The notes beneath the pieces were generated by a model. That model ran no database searches, was not told where the DNA came from, and saw only the letters and a program-made list of their open reading frames with translations. A stretch of 64,000 nucleotides of DNA from positions 35,521,513 to 35,585,512 of the forward strand of contig OZ023214.1 of the NCBI GenBank assembly GCA_963995525.1. Reading direction: 5' to 3'. The position numbers were made by a program, and so were the translations under genes. Positions 28,724 to 41,414 of this stretch are shown here, piece after piece (the first letter of the stretch is position 1; each line of letters starts with the position of its first letter). This stretch comes from Escarpia spicata. Lineage: Eukaryota; Annelida; Polychaeta; Sabellida; Siboglinidae.

Positions 28724-29914
28724 ATGGATCCAAAAAGTGCATGGTGTGGGAGCACACTGAAACTAACGTCGGCGGAACGGGTATGTACATCGCACCACCG
28801 CGCGCTTGGCGCTGCATCGAAAGCAGCCAGGCGTCATACTACACGCAGAGACCCGGAAGTATTATGTCCACAGTCTCGTATACAGATGATGGCGACGGAG
28901 AAAAAGAGAAAGGTTTGGCTCCGGCAGCAGATGAATACAATGCCTAGTGGACGTCCGGTGACTGCCACGGTCACACAAAAAGACAAAACGGCGATGAAAC
29001 AGTGCCCAGCCTCGGCACCATGTTTGCAACCGAAGGTGCATAACGAGATGCACCAAAGGGTCACAGCGTACGCCTCACAGAGACGAAGACCGGGGCAATT
29101 TGATGGCGGCGCGCTCCGACCGGCGAGCTCAAAACCTTCGCGACCTGCTACAGCCCCCATGGTGTTTTCGTCGGGAGATCCAATGATCCATCGCGACTTT
29201 GTCGAGCAGGTACTGAGCAACAACGCTAAACAAGAAGCCATGCTTCGTCAGCTGACAAACGTACCGTGGCCGAAGCCGAAAGTGTCACAGAAAGACTCCG
29301 TTCTACATCCGGTGTTCATGCATTCGTTCGACAAGTGCGACAAGTACATGGACCAACTGACCGCGGAGCTGGCCGAGCAGCGGATGTTGCGTGATCACCG
29401 ACAGCCGCGCAGACACCGTCAGGCAACTCCAAACTACGACAGCCACGGCTTTCCCTACTACCGCACCCGGGGCGCCAGTCGGTTAGGCGAAACTAACCCG
29501 AAATTCGAGATGTGTTTCCTCGAGTTGGTGAAGAACCAGAAACCTCCTTCACCACTTCCAGACGTCGACAAGACGGAGAGGAGTGGTGAGGCGGAGAAGG
29601 GCCGAGATCCCGAGTGGTTGAGGCACCGTCCCTTCACAGCGCCGCCCCGCCGCGGTCTCGTGAACATGCCCATCACACAGGAACGCGGCAGGTCCGCGCC
29701 CGTCCACACTGAACCCAAGAAGGAGATACCAATGCCTCCCAATTGGAAGGACAGCTACGGCCGACCTACCTTAGCAGCGTTTCTGATGTGGCAATTCATT
29801 ACGACCTCTCGACCAAATATGGCATTACAAGGGAAGGACAGGTTGTGTGTAAAATTAAAGAAACGGGCGCTGAACCTGCAGGAACAGCCTAAGGTGGCAA
29901 AGTGGGCAGCTTAA
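28724..29914 (+). CDS. Unknown 396-residue protein, single exon, copy B
   Basis: Paralogue of 24230-25420, same length, no frameshift, 30 residue differences by hand count. Fourteen replacements fall in residues 1-103 (for example the 40-42 triplet KCK to TRR), one in 104-232 (R194L), and fifteen in 233-396. The first R-P-x-T-A-P motif is lost (RPVTAT); the other two are kept. The canonical AATAAA downstream is also lost. It may be a diverging paralogue or one under relaxed constraint. Function unknown. Confidence 0.55.
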   Translation: MDPKSAWCGSTLKLTSAERVCTSHHRALGAASKAARRHTTRRDPEVLCPQSRIQMMATEKKRKVWLRQQMNTMPSGRPVTATVTQKDKTAMKQCPASAPCLQPKVHNEMHQRVTAYASQRRRPGQFDGGALRPASSKPSRPATAPMVFSSGDPMIHRDFVEQVLSNNAKQEAMLRQLTNVPWPKPKVSQKDSVLHPVFMHSFDKCDKYMDQLTAELAEQRMLRDHRQPRRHRQATPNYDSHGFPYYRTRGASRLGETNPKFEMCFLELVKNQKPPSPLPDVDKTERSGEAEKGRDPEWLRHRPFTAPPRRGLVNMPITQERGRSAPVHTEPKKEIPMPPNWKDSYGRPTLAAFLMWQFITTSRPNMALQGKDRLCVKLKKRALNLQEQPKVAKWAA

Positions 29915-30671
29915 ATGCCCAAAGATCGGTATTAAGTTCTTCTTCCCATTGTACGGTAGTCATCATTAACCGAGACATTAGGCCCAGTAATCGCTACCAG
30001 TCGAGATATAGCTTATTTTATCTTGCTGAAAATGTCGCAAGTGTCTTATCAATAGGCCTAATAGTTACATGTTTGTTCGTTTTATTACAAGTTGGAGATT
30101 AAAACCAGCGTGTCTGTCGTTTTATTATTATAAACTTTACAAACGGTGACGATGGTGGGATTCGATTTGGCGCACATTGCCAGTTGCACCCGCAAAATTG
30201 ACGCAATGAAAGGTAAATAGTCATAGATGCTTGTAGTCTCCAACGCCCCACTGATTAAATTTTGGTACAGTTAACTGCACCGCTCGGAACGGGTCAGTAA
30301 TACTATGTTTCGGCTGAGTCTTTGAATGCTGGCTGAGTGCAGTCACATTACTGAATATGTTTTAATACTATTTAGCATCCATCAATTTGAAACTTCCAAG
30401 TTAGCAATAAATAGTACATGTCGTTACTATTTGTGCAAAGTGCGACTCACCGGTTGATTGTTCTGGATTGGTAGCGAGGAAGGTGGGGTAAGACGGTCCA
30501 CCGCCTAAGATGGCCTCCCCTTAAACAACTCGGACGTAAAGTGCTGTCGCGTTTTGGCGATCAGCTGCTACGATTCCGACCTTGGTCTAGCTAGGTCACA
30601 TGCAATGTGACATTTCACATACGGCGATGTGTACTTGTTGGAAATATCGGTTTTACTCCATGCTGATATCA

Positions 30672-30964
30672 ATGCCGGGATACTCTGAGACTTTTTGCAC
30701 GACCCGACCAGATGAAATCAGATCAGAACAAACCAGACCAGACCCACCCCGACTGCAGCATATACGCTACACTGACTGACACTGACTGCGCTATACTCGA
30801 AGAAAAAACTTTCGACTACGTCTGGCTAGTCAGTGTCTGTCCGACGTATTCGTAAGTTTCCATAATTACATGACAATCGGTGTAGTGTGTACACTGCAGT
30901 CGGAGTGAGTCTAGTCTGGTCTGGTTTGGTCTGGTCGGACGAAAGTGCCAGTGTATCCCGGCCT
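30672..30964. mobile_element. Inverted-repeat element, right, copy B
   Basis: Duplicate of 26184-26485 with small deletions in the CCAGAC-type blocks. The left flank triplet is mutated (TCA); the right one is TAA. Confidence 0.75.
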
Positions 30965-31599
30965 TAATTTACGTGAATGTCGCAACTTCGTCAGCCATCA
31001 TGAAATGTTGGAAGTCATTAAAAGTTACAATAGATATACCCAACTTCGTACAAGCGGGGTCATTCAGTACGATATCACGACGGTGTAAAACGGCTCCCTC
31101 AGCTCTCTTGTTTTACCAAAGCAACGTTGTGTCACCCCAGGTAACAACAATGTTGTTTTTGTGATAACTAAACAACGACTTCACAATCTGGCCTCCCAAC
31201 CTCAAAATCCTATTATGGGAAGGAGGTGATCAATATGACAATTGTCAATTAAATGCTACGAAAAACGAAATGAGTTTACTCTCTTCCCCACCACGATTAC
31301 CTAAAATAAATTGCACCAACTCAGACCTTAATTATTAACGTCCAATACTTATAACTGATATCACAATCTCCGTAAGGTTCGTCAACTTCAACATATCAGA
31401 CGTCTCGTCTCTTTTCGTCGGAGTTCGCGAACAATCCTTTCTGCAGACAGCCCTGTCGTCATCAGCGGCGGTACCTCGGAACGAGGATGACGTCGGCCAA
31501 CGTCGATCGGGTGTCGTCAGGCGACCCAGGATACATTGCAATTCGTGTTCTGCTGATCTTCGTACAGTGGGGACAGGAGGTTCCAGGTGGAAATGTACG

Positions 31600-33190
31600 T
31601 TGGCCACATCTGAAAGGCGCGATAACACACGCTCAAGCACTTCGGCGTCGTATGTAGGAGATAACAAAGGAGTCCCTCCAGAATATTGGGATTACTACGA
31701 CATTAGTACTGAAAAATCAGTAGCAACAAAAGCCATATAAAGCCCTGGAGTAGACAAGCTCGAAACAGCTGCGTTTCATTTCCCATTTAACAGTGCTAAG
31801 TCGCCACAGTGTAGTAAGTAAGCGTACGCTCAAAACACTACTGTTAAGTTCAAAACACTAACCTTACAATTCTTTCCCGATTTTTCAATTTCTATGTGTT
31901 TGGGGCCATCCATAAAGTACGTATCACTTAATGGGAGGTCGTGGGTCTCCGAGGAAGCGATGAAGCTTGACATGGGGTGTGGAATATGGTTATAAGGGTT
32001 ACGTAACGATTAAAATGAAGTCGAAGCTATTGATACCAGATTGATGTTGTTAATAAACCTCATCGTGTCGACAGTAAGTTCATGGAGTACACGAGTGTCG
32101 GTAGCGTCATTCTATTTTTAATTGTTTTATCGTCGGCGGGGGAACGTCCGGGGATGTGCATAATATACATATATTCCAAATATTGTGGGGGTGGGCGAAG
32201 TTAATAGCTATGGAGATGGACTTGATGCTTATGTATCAATTTGTTCCCCGCAGATCCTAAATACATCTTAGTAGGCTTAAGTATATACAATAATGATGAT
32301 GTTAGTGTAATTACTGGCTGGATATATCTAGATTAGTAAAACTAAACATATTTCTCGACATATTGAGTCATACGTTTAGCTTACACAGGGCCATCGTCGG
32401 TGTAATAGTTGGGAGTTTAACCCTAACCACAAATAACCCCAGTAGGGTACGCTCAAAACACTACGGTAATGTTTTGAAAGTATAATAATAATAATTATTC
32501 TATTACAGAAACTATGATACATTCCAATCAATATACATACATAGATATCCATGGTTTCTGTAATGAGGATACAAAGCTACGAGTGGCTGATTAGCCCTCA
32601 CAATACATGTGATATATATGTAAATTTCATGGTGCAAAATAACAATTTGTGTGATCGAAGAAAGAAGAAACAGCCACATGAATCACAGCAGTACTATTTT
32701 CATGAATATTTCACTTACAATTGCAACAAAGAATGCTATTTATATAAGTCATTAATATTATTTACTAGCAAAAAATTCTTGAGTTGACGTTTAAACGTTG
32801 CTAATGCATAATTACAATTACAATCCACTGTTGTCGCCGTATAGTTCCATAATTAAACACCTCGATATATAATGGTTTTATATAATACATTACTTTTTGA
32901 AATCGGCGTGTCCGTTGTACATAAACAGCACAACCGTGTATTCGTAGATTTTTCGTATTGGAAAATGGACACCTTCTTGAAGAGTTGGTCTGGGTGCACT
33001 CCGTGTGGAGCTGACATTATTAACTTTTACTTTTGCAATTTGAATAGAGAACTAAGATGTGTATTATATGCTCCTCCCCACACTTCGACACATTAGGTTA
33101 GATATGGATATAAAAATGTACAGTATAATGTTACAAGGGATGATTTACTCAGGGTTTTGCTAGCTTTACTTATAATTCCAAAGGATTTGG
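31600..33190. other. Non-coding stretch with an 18-bp direct repeat
   Basis: GTACGCTCAAAACACTAC occurs at about 31824-31841 and again at about 32447-32464, bracketing 600 bp that includes a MITE-like phrase (ggggccatccataaagtacg at 31901-31920). No gene is supported. Confidence 0.4.
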
Positions 33191-33199
33191 CTATTTTAT

Positions 33200-33950
33200 A
33201 TACTGTATATAAAAAGACAAGGACAAATTAGCATCGATTAAAATTCCTAAGAATTTTGTTTTTTTCTACTTGAGTAATTTGTATTCCATCAATAAGGATG
33301 ACAATTGGATTGAATGCCTTTTTATTTACTGACTTGAAGACAATAAAATATGTTTTACAGATAATATAGATTATGAATAACAGTGATCCTAATATTGATC
33401 CACGTGGGACACCACAGCATATAGACTGAATGTTCGATTTTATTCTATCAAATAAAACATATTGCGTTCTATTAGACAAATAACTTTTCAGCCAGGCAAG
33501 TGCTCTTCCTCTAATACAATAATGTTCTAGTTTATTAAGTAATATTTAATGGTCAACTGTATCGAAAGCTTTACTGAAGTACGTAGTCACCATCATTTAT
33601 AGCTGTGGAAATGTTGTCTACTAGTTGCACAAGAGCCATGTTTGCAGAATGCTTCTTCCTAAATCCAAACTGGTAATCATATAAGATGTTACGTTTGTTT
33701 ATGAAAGATGTTCATATGTTGTACATATTTTTTTCTATATCGGACGGTAATTGTTTACGAGTGTCTTGTCACCGCCTTTGTATATCGGGATCACTTTTGC
33801 TCTTTTCATGTCGTCTGGAATAATACCTTTAGTTAACGATAACTTAATAACATGTGGTAAAGGAAGTAGAACAGTATGATATGTTAATTTAACAATATGT
33901 GGAGTTATTAAGTCGAGGTGTCAACTTTCCCATATCAAGTGTATATACAG
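33200..33950 (-). mobile_element. Non-LTR reverse transcriptase fragment, degenerate
   Basis: Minus-strand frames read YQFGFRKKHSANMALVQLVD (near 33680-33600), then YLSNRTQYVLFD and CCGVPRGSILGSLLFIIYI (33480-33350). This is the RT block order of Jockey/RTE-type LINEs. Stops and frameshifts interrupt it. Confidence 0.75.
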
Positions 33951-33984
33951 TGATCGAGTGACTTAATTGTTCGATTGAGCTTGA

Positions 33985-34195
33985 CGGACACTCGTATTTC
34001 CTGGTGGTCGACAGTTACAGCAAGTTGCCAAATGTCGTCAAACTACCTGACACGAGAAGCAGTAGAGTGATCGGGCATCTACAGAAGATGTTTTGCGATT
34101 TTGGGATTCCTAAAAAACGTCTCAGTGACAACGGAGCTCAACGCGTGACTTCTCCCGGAAGATATAGTCTATATAGCTGGCTCAGAATCGCGTTT
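33985..34195 (+). mobile_element. Ty3/gypsy integrase core fragment
   Basis: GHSYFLVVDSYSKLPNVVKL, then FGIPKKRLSDNGAQ: the integrase D-x-(Y)-S-K and S-D-N-G blocks. The element breaks off after this point, and no LTR is seen. Confidence 0.8.
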
Positions 34196-34199
34196 TGAC

Positions 34200-35680
34200 T
34201 GCTCACAGTTAGCACGTCTACCCCCCAGAACGTTGATATATTATTATGTTTTCGATAACGAAATGAAATTACGAATTAAATAGTACCGGATCGAAATAGT
34301 ATTTTTTAAATAAATAAAAATGGAGACCATGCCTCTTGGCTGCCAGTGCTAACTGCTAAGAACAAGAACTGCCAGTCGTCCTCTGTAGAAGTAAGGTGGT
34401 TCAAGTCAGACTGCCTCCCACACTAGTATAATCCGGTGCCTGCAGCCTGGCTAAAAAGTCCAAAGGGGATTTTGAGCCTGTTGTATGGATATCTCTAAAA
34501 CCAGTAATCTATCATCAGAAATTATAAATTGCAAACTTCTAATATCAACAAAAAATCAATCAACTGCCATTGCATATTCACTTGTGCTGAGTTAATTAAA
34601 TTAGATTAATTAATAAAAAGGTAAAATACGTTAATATTTATATTTTCTAATGTATTCGTACTTTTATTCGTACTCATGAGAATGTACTTGTACTCGTACT
34701 CAGCAAAGTATTCGTACTCAACCATCATCAAAGTACTCATACACATGAAAATGTACTCACCCCCAGGTCTGGTCTCTTGAGTGTTATGGAGGAGAAGACA
34801 GGTGGCGTCGGATTTTCAGACAGGGGTACCAAAAACGGATCTTTTGCACGTTTGTGCAACCAGTCAATATGTCAAAACTAGAATCAATTTATCCCAGACA
34901 TAGTTCTTTATCCTTCGGCATATATATGTCATAGATATGTAGAATAGCCTGGATTTGAAGCCGTGCACATTCAAACAAAAAGATGTTGCTCACTTCAGTC
35001 ACTTGACTTCTCAACTTTCAAGTGTCAATATCATTATGGATGACTAGAATCGACCAAAATAAAAAATGTGCAATTGCATTTCAGCTTCAACCCATGCATG
35101 CCTTAGCTCCTGTTGTGTAGATGCATACTTTTAAATTAATAAGCATGTTTCCCGACATAACTATGTGTCATTTGTTGACTCTATCAGACTTCTGCACCCT
35201 TTTCCGTGAACATGTTTCAAGTGGATTACAAGCATTTCCCACATTAATACATATTATTGATGAAAATGGTTGTCAAAGAACTAACTGTAACGAAGAATAA
35301 TGGTATGTTTACTTGTATGATTTATTAAAACAACTGTGGCTGTATAAGGAGTAAAATCATTTTGTTTATTGTGAATGTTTTTTTTTATTTTGTAGTCATT
35401 TGCAATGTAGTAAATGTATCATAATATATCTGGATTAAACAAGACTGCTCATAGGCAATAACAAGAAAAATTTTAGTATTTTTTATACAATTAGTGATGT
35501 TAAAAATAAAATGTGTCTAAAAGATAATTAAACACATTAAATTAATAAGTTAAATAAATAATTAATTAAATTTAAGCCACATAATTGAAATGCAATTTCT
35601 ACTATAATTATAACAACATGAAACAAAATCACTATATTAAAATGTCATTAATATTATAATGTTAGTGGTAGTTTATTGTA
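34200..35680. other. AT-rich stretch; (TCGTACTC)-type repeat at 34655-34765
   Basis: Short degenerate repeats of attcgtactc and tactcgtactc, then 900 bp of AT-rich sequence with no recognised element. A 24-bp duplication (agggaccatgaccc) lies at about 35719-35765. Confidence 0.4.
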
Positions 35681-35897
35681 TTATTACATGGCAGGGTTTT
35701 TGCTAAGTGTGCTGATAACAGGGACCATGACCCCCAAAGCAGGGACCATGACCCTCAAAGCAGGGACTGCACAACAAGTGACAGTGTGACAGCGCGTCGC
35801 GGAGTGGCGGACCACTATGGATACAACTGGTACAAAACAAATGCGTTCAGGTACAGTACTACATTGTACAGGAAGACCAGAAACCATTGTTATCAGG

Positions 35898-38514
35898 GCA
35901 TGCTAGCATGCAGCTAGGCTTGATCGAGAGAATACACACTGTCGCCAACGAGCTTGACATGTACCTGAAGCAAACTACAAGTACGCTCACAGGGACGTAT
36001 TCCCTCAAGATCGACCCTATTGTACCGCCAGTTGTACACGGACCAAGGCGTCTGCAAAGCTACGTACGAAACTGAAAGAAATGGAAACTGATGGCCACAT
36101 TACTAAAGTGGCAGAACCCACTGACTGGATTAATTCCATGGTAACTGTGATCTGCAATAAAAAGTTGAGTATCTGCTCCGATCTCAAATACCTCAACAAG
36201 GCCATTAGACGAGAACAATACCTCATTCCGACAGTGGAAGAAGTGATAGCATCAATACCAGGTGCTAAAGTGTTCTCCAAAAGCTTTGACAAGTGTCAAG
36301 TAAAACAGTCACATGTGAATTACGTTGGACACTTGGTGACAGACCAGGGCTTGCAACCAGATCCAGAGAACGTACGTGCAGTACACAAAATGCCAGTTCC
36401 CCAAAGCAAGGAAGACGTGCGCATATTTCTTGGATTTGTCCAATATCTGTCGAAATTCATCCCAAACATGAGTACAGCGGACGCTCCACTTCGGGATGTG
36501 ATGAAACGAGACGTCGATTTTCTCTGGGACAAGCCACAACAGAGAAGCTTCGAAGAGCTGAAGGAACTTTGTTGCAGTGCGCGAGTGTTGGCGTATTACG
36601 ATGTGACAAAATATGTCACAATACAGTGTGATGCGAGTAGCAACGGACTAGGAAGAGTCCTCCTACAAGACGGTCGTCAAGTAGCCTACACATCGAGAGC
36701 GCTCACACCAACAGAGATGAGGTATGCTCAACTGGAAAAGGAACTGTTAGCTATCGTGCATAGCTGCAAGAAATTCCATTACCACATCTTTGGAAAAACT
36801 ACAACGGTTGAAAGCGATCACAAACCACTTCAGGCTATATGCGCAAAGCCACTGCTACCAGCGCCCATGAGGTTACAAGCAATGTTGCTAACACTGCAAC
36901 AGTACGGCATGAACGTGACGTACAAGTCAAGTAAGGAAATCCCTATGGGAGATGCACTGAGTCGTGCACACCTGCATGATACAGTACCTGATATTGAGCC
37001 TGTCATGGTCAATATGATCAACTTAATCGCCGTAACACATACACGACACAAGCAGTTCCAGGAATGTATAGCCAATAAACTGAACGAGCTACACACTATG
37101 ATCCTCAAGGGCTGGCCAGATACAAAGCTTGAATCACCGCACACAATCAGAATGTATTAGACAATACGTGACGAACTCTCCGTATCTGAATGAGTAGTGT
37201 ACAAAGGTATGAGAATCGTGGTGCCGCCAAGCATGAGGCCAAACATGCTTGCACAAATATACGAGTCGCACATGGGCATAACGAAATGCAAGCAACGAGC
37301 ACGGGAAGCACTATAATGGATAGGGATGACGCAACAAATCGAAAATCTTGTGAGTGGTTGCGCTGCGTGTAATACGCACCAGAATAAGCAACGAACCGAA
37401 ACGCTCAGGCCAACGAAAACTCCCGATCTGCCTTGGATTGAGGTAGCTGCGGATATTTTCGAGTGGGAACAAAATAACTACTTGATCACTGTGGATTACT
37501 ATATAGTACATAGAAGTCGACAAACTCGAGAATTTGAACAGCGCAACAACAAGTGATTCCCTCAAGTCACAGATGAGTCGACACGGTATTGCAGAAAAAT
37601 TGAGATCTGACAATGCGACTTAGTTCTCCTCTCGCGAATTTGCGCTATTCTGCAAAGACTACTAGATCGAACATTGCACGTCATCGCCTGCCTTCTCAGA
37701 GTCGAACGGTGGGGCAGAAACAGCGGTACAGATTGTGAAACGACTTTGGCGAAAGTGTACAGACAAACACTTGGCCTTGTTGGATTATCGCATTACGCCG
37801 CTGGAAAGCTGTAATATGTCACCAGCCCAGCTGTGCATGAGTCGCAGGCCTAGAAACAAATTGCCGATCGCCAGAGAGCTTCTAAAGCTAACTGCCTACG
37901 ACGTGACAAAAGTAAGACGCAGCCTGAACCGGGACAAAGAGAACCAGCGATACTATCACGACCGGAAAGTCGACGGGGATCTTCTTGTACTTCTTCCAGG
38001 AAATCCAATAAGGATGGCTCCATTTCCGAGCTCCAAGAAATAGCTACACGCCAAAGTTGTAAGCCAACATCAAGCTCCTCGATCGCATGTCGTTGAATGG
38101 AACGGGGAAAAGTACAGGCGCAACAGAAGACACCTGCGACTGTCAACGGTCGGAGCGGAACGGGTATACCCCAGAGTCACGACAGAAATATGCCGTGAGC
38201 GAGCCTGATCAACAAATGCTAATCTGGGAGTCACTCAAACAGCAGCAGTCACCCCGTCGGGACAGCGCCCACTACTGAACGCAAGAACGTACAGCCCATA
38301 GCACGCCGACTGACCAGCGGCCGGACAGTTCTGTAGGTCAACAAACACCAGAGAGGGTGACCGTGCGTCCGAGCCCTGAAGAATCACAAGCCGCGTCTAT
38401 CGTTCGCAGTGCGCCCGTTAATTGCTCATCGCCTCACACGGGAATTGTGACCCGTAGTGGTCGTGTGAGCAAGCCACCAAGACGCCTGGACTTGTGTGAA
38501 CTATGGCCAGATTA
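35898..38514 (+). mobile_element. Ty3/gypsy pol, internally deleted and frameshifted
   Basis: Order of blocks: the pol entry region (EYSLKIDPIVPPVVHGPRR-like, 35995-36050); the start of RT (WINSMVTVICNKK, LNKAIRREQYLIPTVEEV); a direct join from AKVFSKSFD to QSHVNYVGHLVTDQGL that removes the central RT including the YxDD active site; RNase H (CDASSNGLG, LLAIVHSCKKFHYHIFG, ESDHKPL); the zinc-binding part of integrase (SGCAACNTH near 37350) and its core (VAADIFEW, SDNAT with stop, FCKDY); and the C-terminus ending CELWPD and TAA at 38512. The longest single frame is 36081-37160. Clearly dead. Confidence 0.85.
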
Positions 38515-38930
38515 ACCGAAGGGCAAACGTCACGACTGAGACGTTCCAGTCCCACCAGGGCAGAATTATCCCTGAGTGACCCGTAGTTGTTTAGTTCAAG
38601 ACTGCATATATAGTCTACCCTACATTATATTTAACTTTAGATGTGTTTCAGTAGTAGTTCGCGCACGAAGAGTTGTTCGCAAGAAGAAGCTGAACTTTAT
38701 ATCTTATTTTCGAGGAAGCACATAATGCCAAAGACACTGATTATTTAATAATTTCAGTAATTTGAGCTTTAATTAGAAGTGTGAATAATGGAAAGAAAAT
38801 GGAAGCAGACGTGGACCTTTATAAATACGTACTTGCTTGGTAAATTGTACAATTGCATAAGTACACATTCACATTTATTAACTATTTATGAATTGAAAGA
38901 CCATACATTTTGTACAGTTAATATGTCTTT

Positions 38931-39056
38931 GAAAGAAAGGGAGATGTTGTGTTCAGGCTTGCTCTAACTGCGCATGCACGCGATTAGCGGCAAGCCGTCA
39001 ATAAACGTATAGAGTTACCACACTGCCATTACATAGTCGAGTCACGATATGTTACA
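38931..39056 (+). mobile_element. Probable polypurine tract and 3' LTR
   Basis: A purine run gaaagaaagggaga (38931-38944) is followed by TGTTGTGTTC... with AATAAA at 39000-39005 and a possible end in ...GTTACA near 39056. The position downstream of pol and the TG...CA form suggest a short LTR. No matching 5' LTR was found upstream, so this stays tentative. Confidence 0.4.
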
Positions 39057-39414
39057 ATCACGTCACATTTTGTGTGTTCGGCCTTTGTCAGCGAACTGAG
39101 AATTAACCAACTAATGACAACTTAGGCCAACGGCGCCATTTCCTGTGAAAACGGTGCGGTTATTCACGTCTATAGCTGTTTGTTCCTGGCGGAAACTCAA
39201 TTACAGCCGTTGAGTGTGGCAATAATTATTGTCAGACACAAGTGCATCTATTACAGCCGGGCCAGCAGTCACGAATAAACAGTCCGTGCAAAGTTGGCTC
39301 ACTTCAAGACGTACGTGACAGCCCAATTTCAATTTACCAACACCAACTACGAGAACCAGGGAGCAATGTCTGGTTTGTTGTAATAGTATGTTATCTACAT
39401 ATAGGGGCCTACTA

Positions 39415-39890
39415 TCTCATTTCACTCATGTCGGTCACTCGGGTCGAACTCTCTTTCAAAACACTAGTCTTCTTCATGTCCCCACGCTGTCCTTTGTTCC
39501 CGTGGTTCCAACCCCACATTCCCTTTAGCGAGTCGATAAATGTATAATCTGGTCTGACTTGTTCTTCCATGTGTTTGTTGCAACGGGATGGTCTTGGATG
39601 CAATCATTATTTCATATTTATGTCTCAACAGTGTCCAGCAAATCTCACCCTTATTTATTGGATCTTCTGAGTAATTCCGTTTATATCTCTATACAAGTGA
39701 CACGTGTTTTCCCCCCATTAATGCTGAATATTGCTTGCAACATACTTGTAAAAAACACCCATCTGTTGCGTTCTGGGTGTCTTTGTGAATGTCCAAAACT
39801 CGCATCCGAACAGCAGCACAGACTCCACCGTTACAATGAAACGCTGTTGCATGATCTTGCATGAAAGTATAGGCCAATATTTCAAAACAC
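39415..39890 (-). mobile_element. LINE reverse-transcriptase C-terminal fragment, degenerate
   Basis: In broken minus-strand frames: FGCESWTFTK, then VRFAGHC, then a YTFIDSLKG-like region. This is the order of blocks found near the end of many LINE ORF2 proteins. Heavily mutated. Confidence 0.5.
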
Positions 39891-40024
39891 GTGTTCTTAG
39901 TTCGTTTTCATGTTAATGCCTTCATGATCTGGATATATTTAGTTGCAAAGATGGATCAAGTGCCCGACGTACTTAATATATTCGACCTTCTCCTAATACT
40001 ATCGTACTATGCAATCATATCATA

Positions 40025-40530
40025 TGCAATTTAAAATCCTGATGCACACATATAAATCCCTACATGGACAGGTTCCAGGATGTATATCGGACATGCTGAA
40101 TGTGTACCAATCAAGAAGAACGCTACGATCCATGGATTCAGTGACATTAGAATTTCCAAGGGCTAGAACAGTTACTTACGGAGACTGACAATGTCAGTGT
40201 TCAGCAGCCAAGTTGTGGAATGCGTTACTGGCTCACTTTCGTTAAGCAAAAACATTGAACACTCTCAAGAGGCTGCTAAAACACATTTGTTCCTGGCCCA
40301 TTTTGGTGTTTAACTCTTTCTAGTCAGTTTTTATTACATTTTAAAACAGTATATATATATTCATCTTATTATATCCAACCTTCTAAAAGTTTTCATTTGT
40401 TATTATGCTATCGTTTTTATGCTTTGTTTTTACTGTCCATGATTAATTCTATTGATTGTGTACAGCGTTTTTGAGCAGGCTTTTATGTATGAAAAGAACG
40501 CTTTATAAATTCGGTATAATAATTGTTCCT
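40025..40530 (+). mobile_element. L2/CR1-like LINE, C-terminus and 3' UTR
   Basis: FKILMHTYKSLHGQVPGCIS, then RSRRTLRS-like, AAKLWNALL and TLKRLLKTHLF blocks, then a 3' UTR ending aacgctttataaattcggta and ATAATAAT. The end motif resembles the GCGCTATA ends of the SINEs in this window. Confidence 0.75.
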
Positions 40531-40664
40531 CCTCTGGTCACAATGTCAATGTTTTCAGGGTGGCTGTAGGCCATTAATTCCGGGAATAGAAGGGGTCTCA
40601 GAATAAATACGCCCTGTTCGAAAATACGTAAATGTTGTAAAATGTGAACGAGGGGCCATACGTC

Positions 40665-40723
40665 ACGGTGTGTGCGTGTGTGCGAGTGTGCGTGTGTGCG
40701 TGTGTGCGTGTGTGCGTGTTTTT
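40665..40723. repeat. (GTGTGC)n microsatellite
   Basis: GTGTGTGCGTGTGTGC repeats ending in a T run. Confidence 0.9.
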
Positions 40724-40728
40724 TTTTA

Positions 40729-40890
40729 CAAGATTGCCACGCATATAATTAACTTTAGATGGCAGGTTGACAAGGAAGCCTTTTGGCTTATCGAGAGTTC
40801 AACCCTTTTTTTATCTATAAGTATTCCGTCCTGTGTCGAGGTATGTGTCGATTTTATTTTTATATATTCATGGCATAACATGGTGTTGAG
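40729..40890 (-). mobile_element. CR1 3' end fragment
   Basis: Matches the 3' end of the CR1 at 54560-54705: acaagattgcca, gatggcag, ttgacaaggaagccttttgg, cttatcgagag and gtgtcgattttattttt appear in the same order. Only the 3' terminus was inserted. Confidence 0.85.
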
Positions 40891-41414
40891 GTGTTGTGCT
40901 TGGCAGTAGATTCCATCACAGCTGTTTTATTGTTACAAGTTTGGCGTATTTCAATTCAGGAACGTTTTTCATATTTCTCAGGTGCGTGTATAGAGGTACA
41001 GACATTACTTTGGACGTTTACATTATACTTGAAAATTATTAATGCTGTCGGACTGTTATGGTTTTTAATCGACATTTGTCTACACTTGCTTTGAGAACCG
41101 GTTGCAAACTTGTCAAGCAGGACGCTGTGGTCTATTCTTGGATAACACCGGACCACGAACAACTTTTGTGCAACCGCCGATGATACGCAGTGACGAAAGA
41201 CGCAATTCAGCATGCGTTGTATCAACAATGGCATCAGTGGTGCGTTGTTCTAGGACGCAGTTGTGTTCAACTGCCGCCAATGCAATCAGGTATACCAGAT
41301 CTCCGGACAACAATTCACTACGCAAGAGTACCGTCGTTGCCACAACCAAGCCGAATTGTAATACTTTAATAACTGTACCATTGTATAAGCAGGTACAGCG
41401 CGATCACGGCGTAC

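Larger units (their letters stand above)
27482..31588. repeat. Tandem segmental duplication, copy B
   Basis: Head-to-tail with copy A. Same order of features: MITE, 103-codon frame, 396-codon frame, MITE. Homology ends at gacaggaggttccag, followed by unrelated sequence. Confidence 0.95.
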
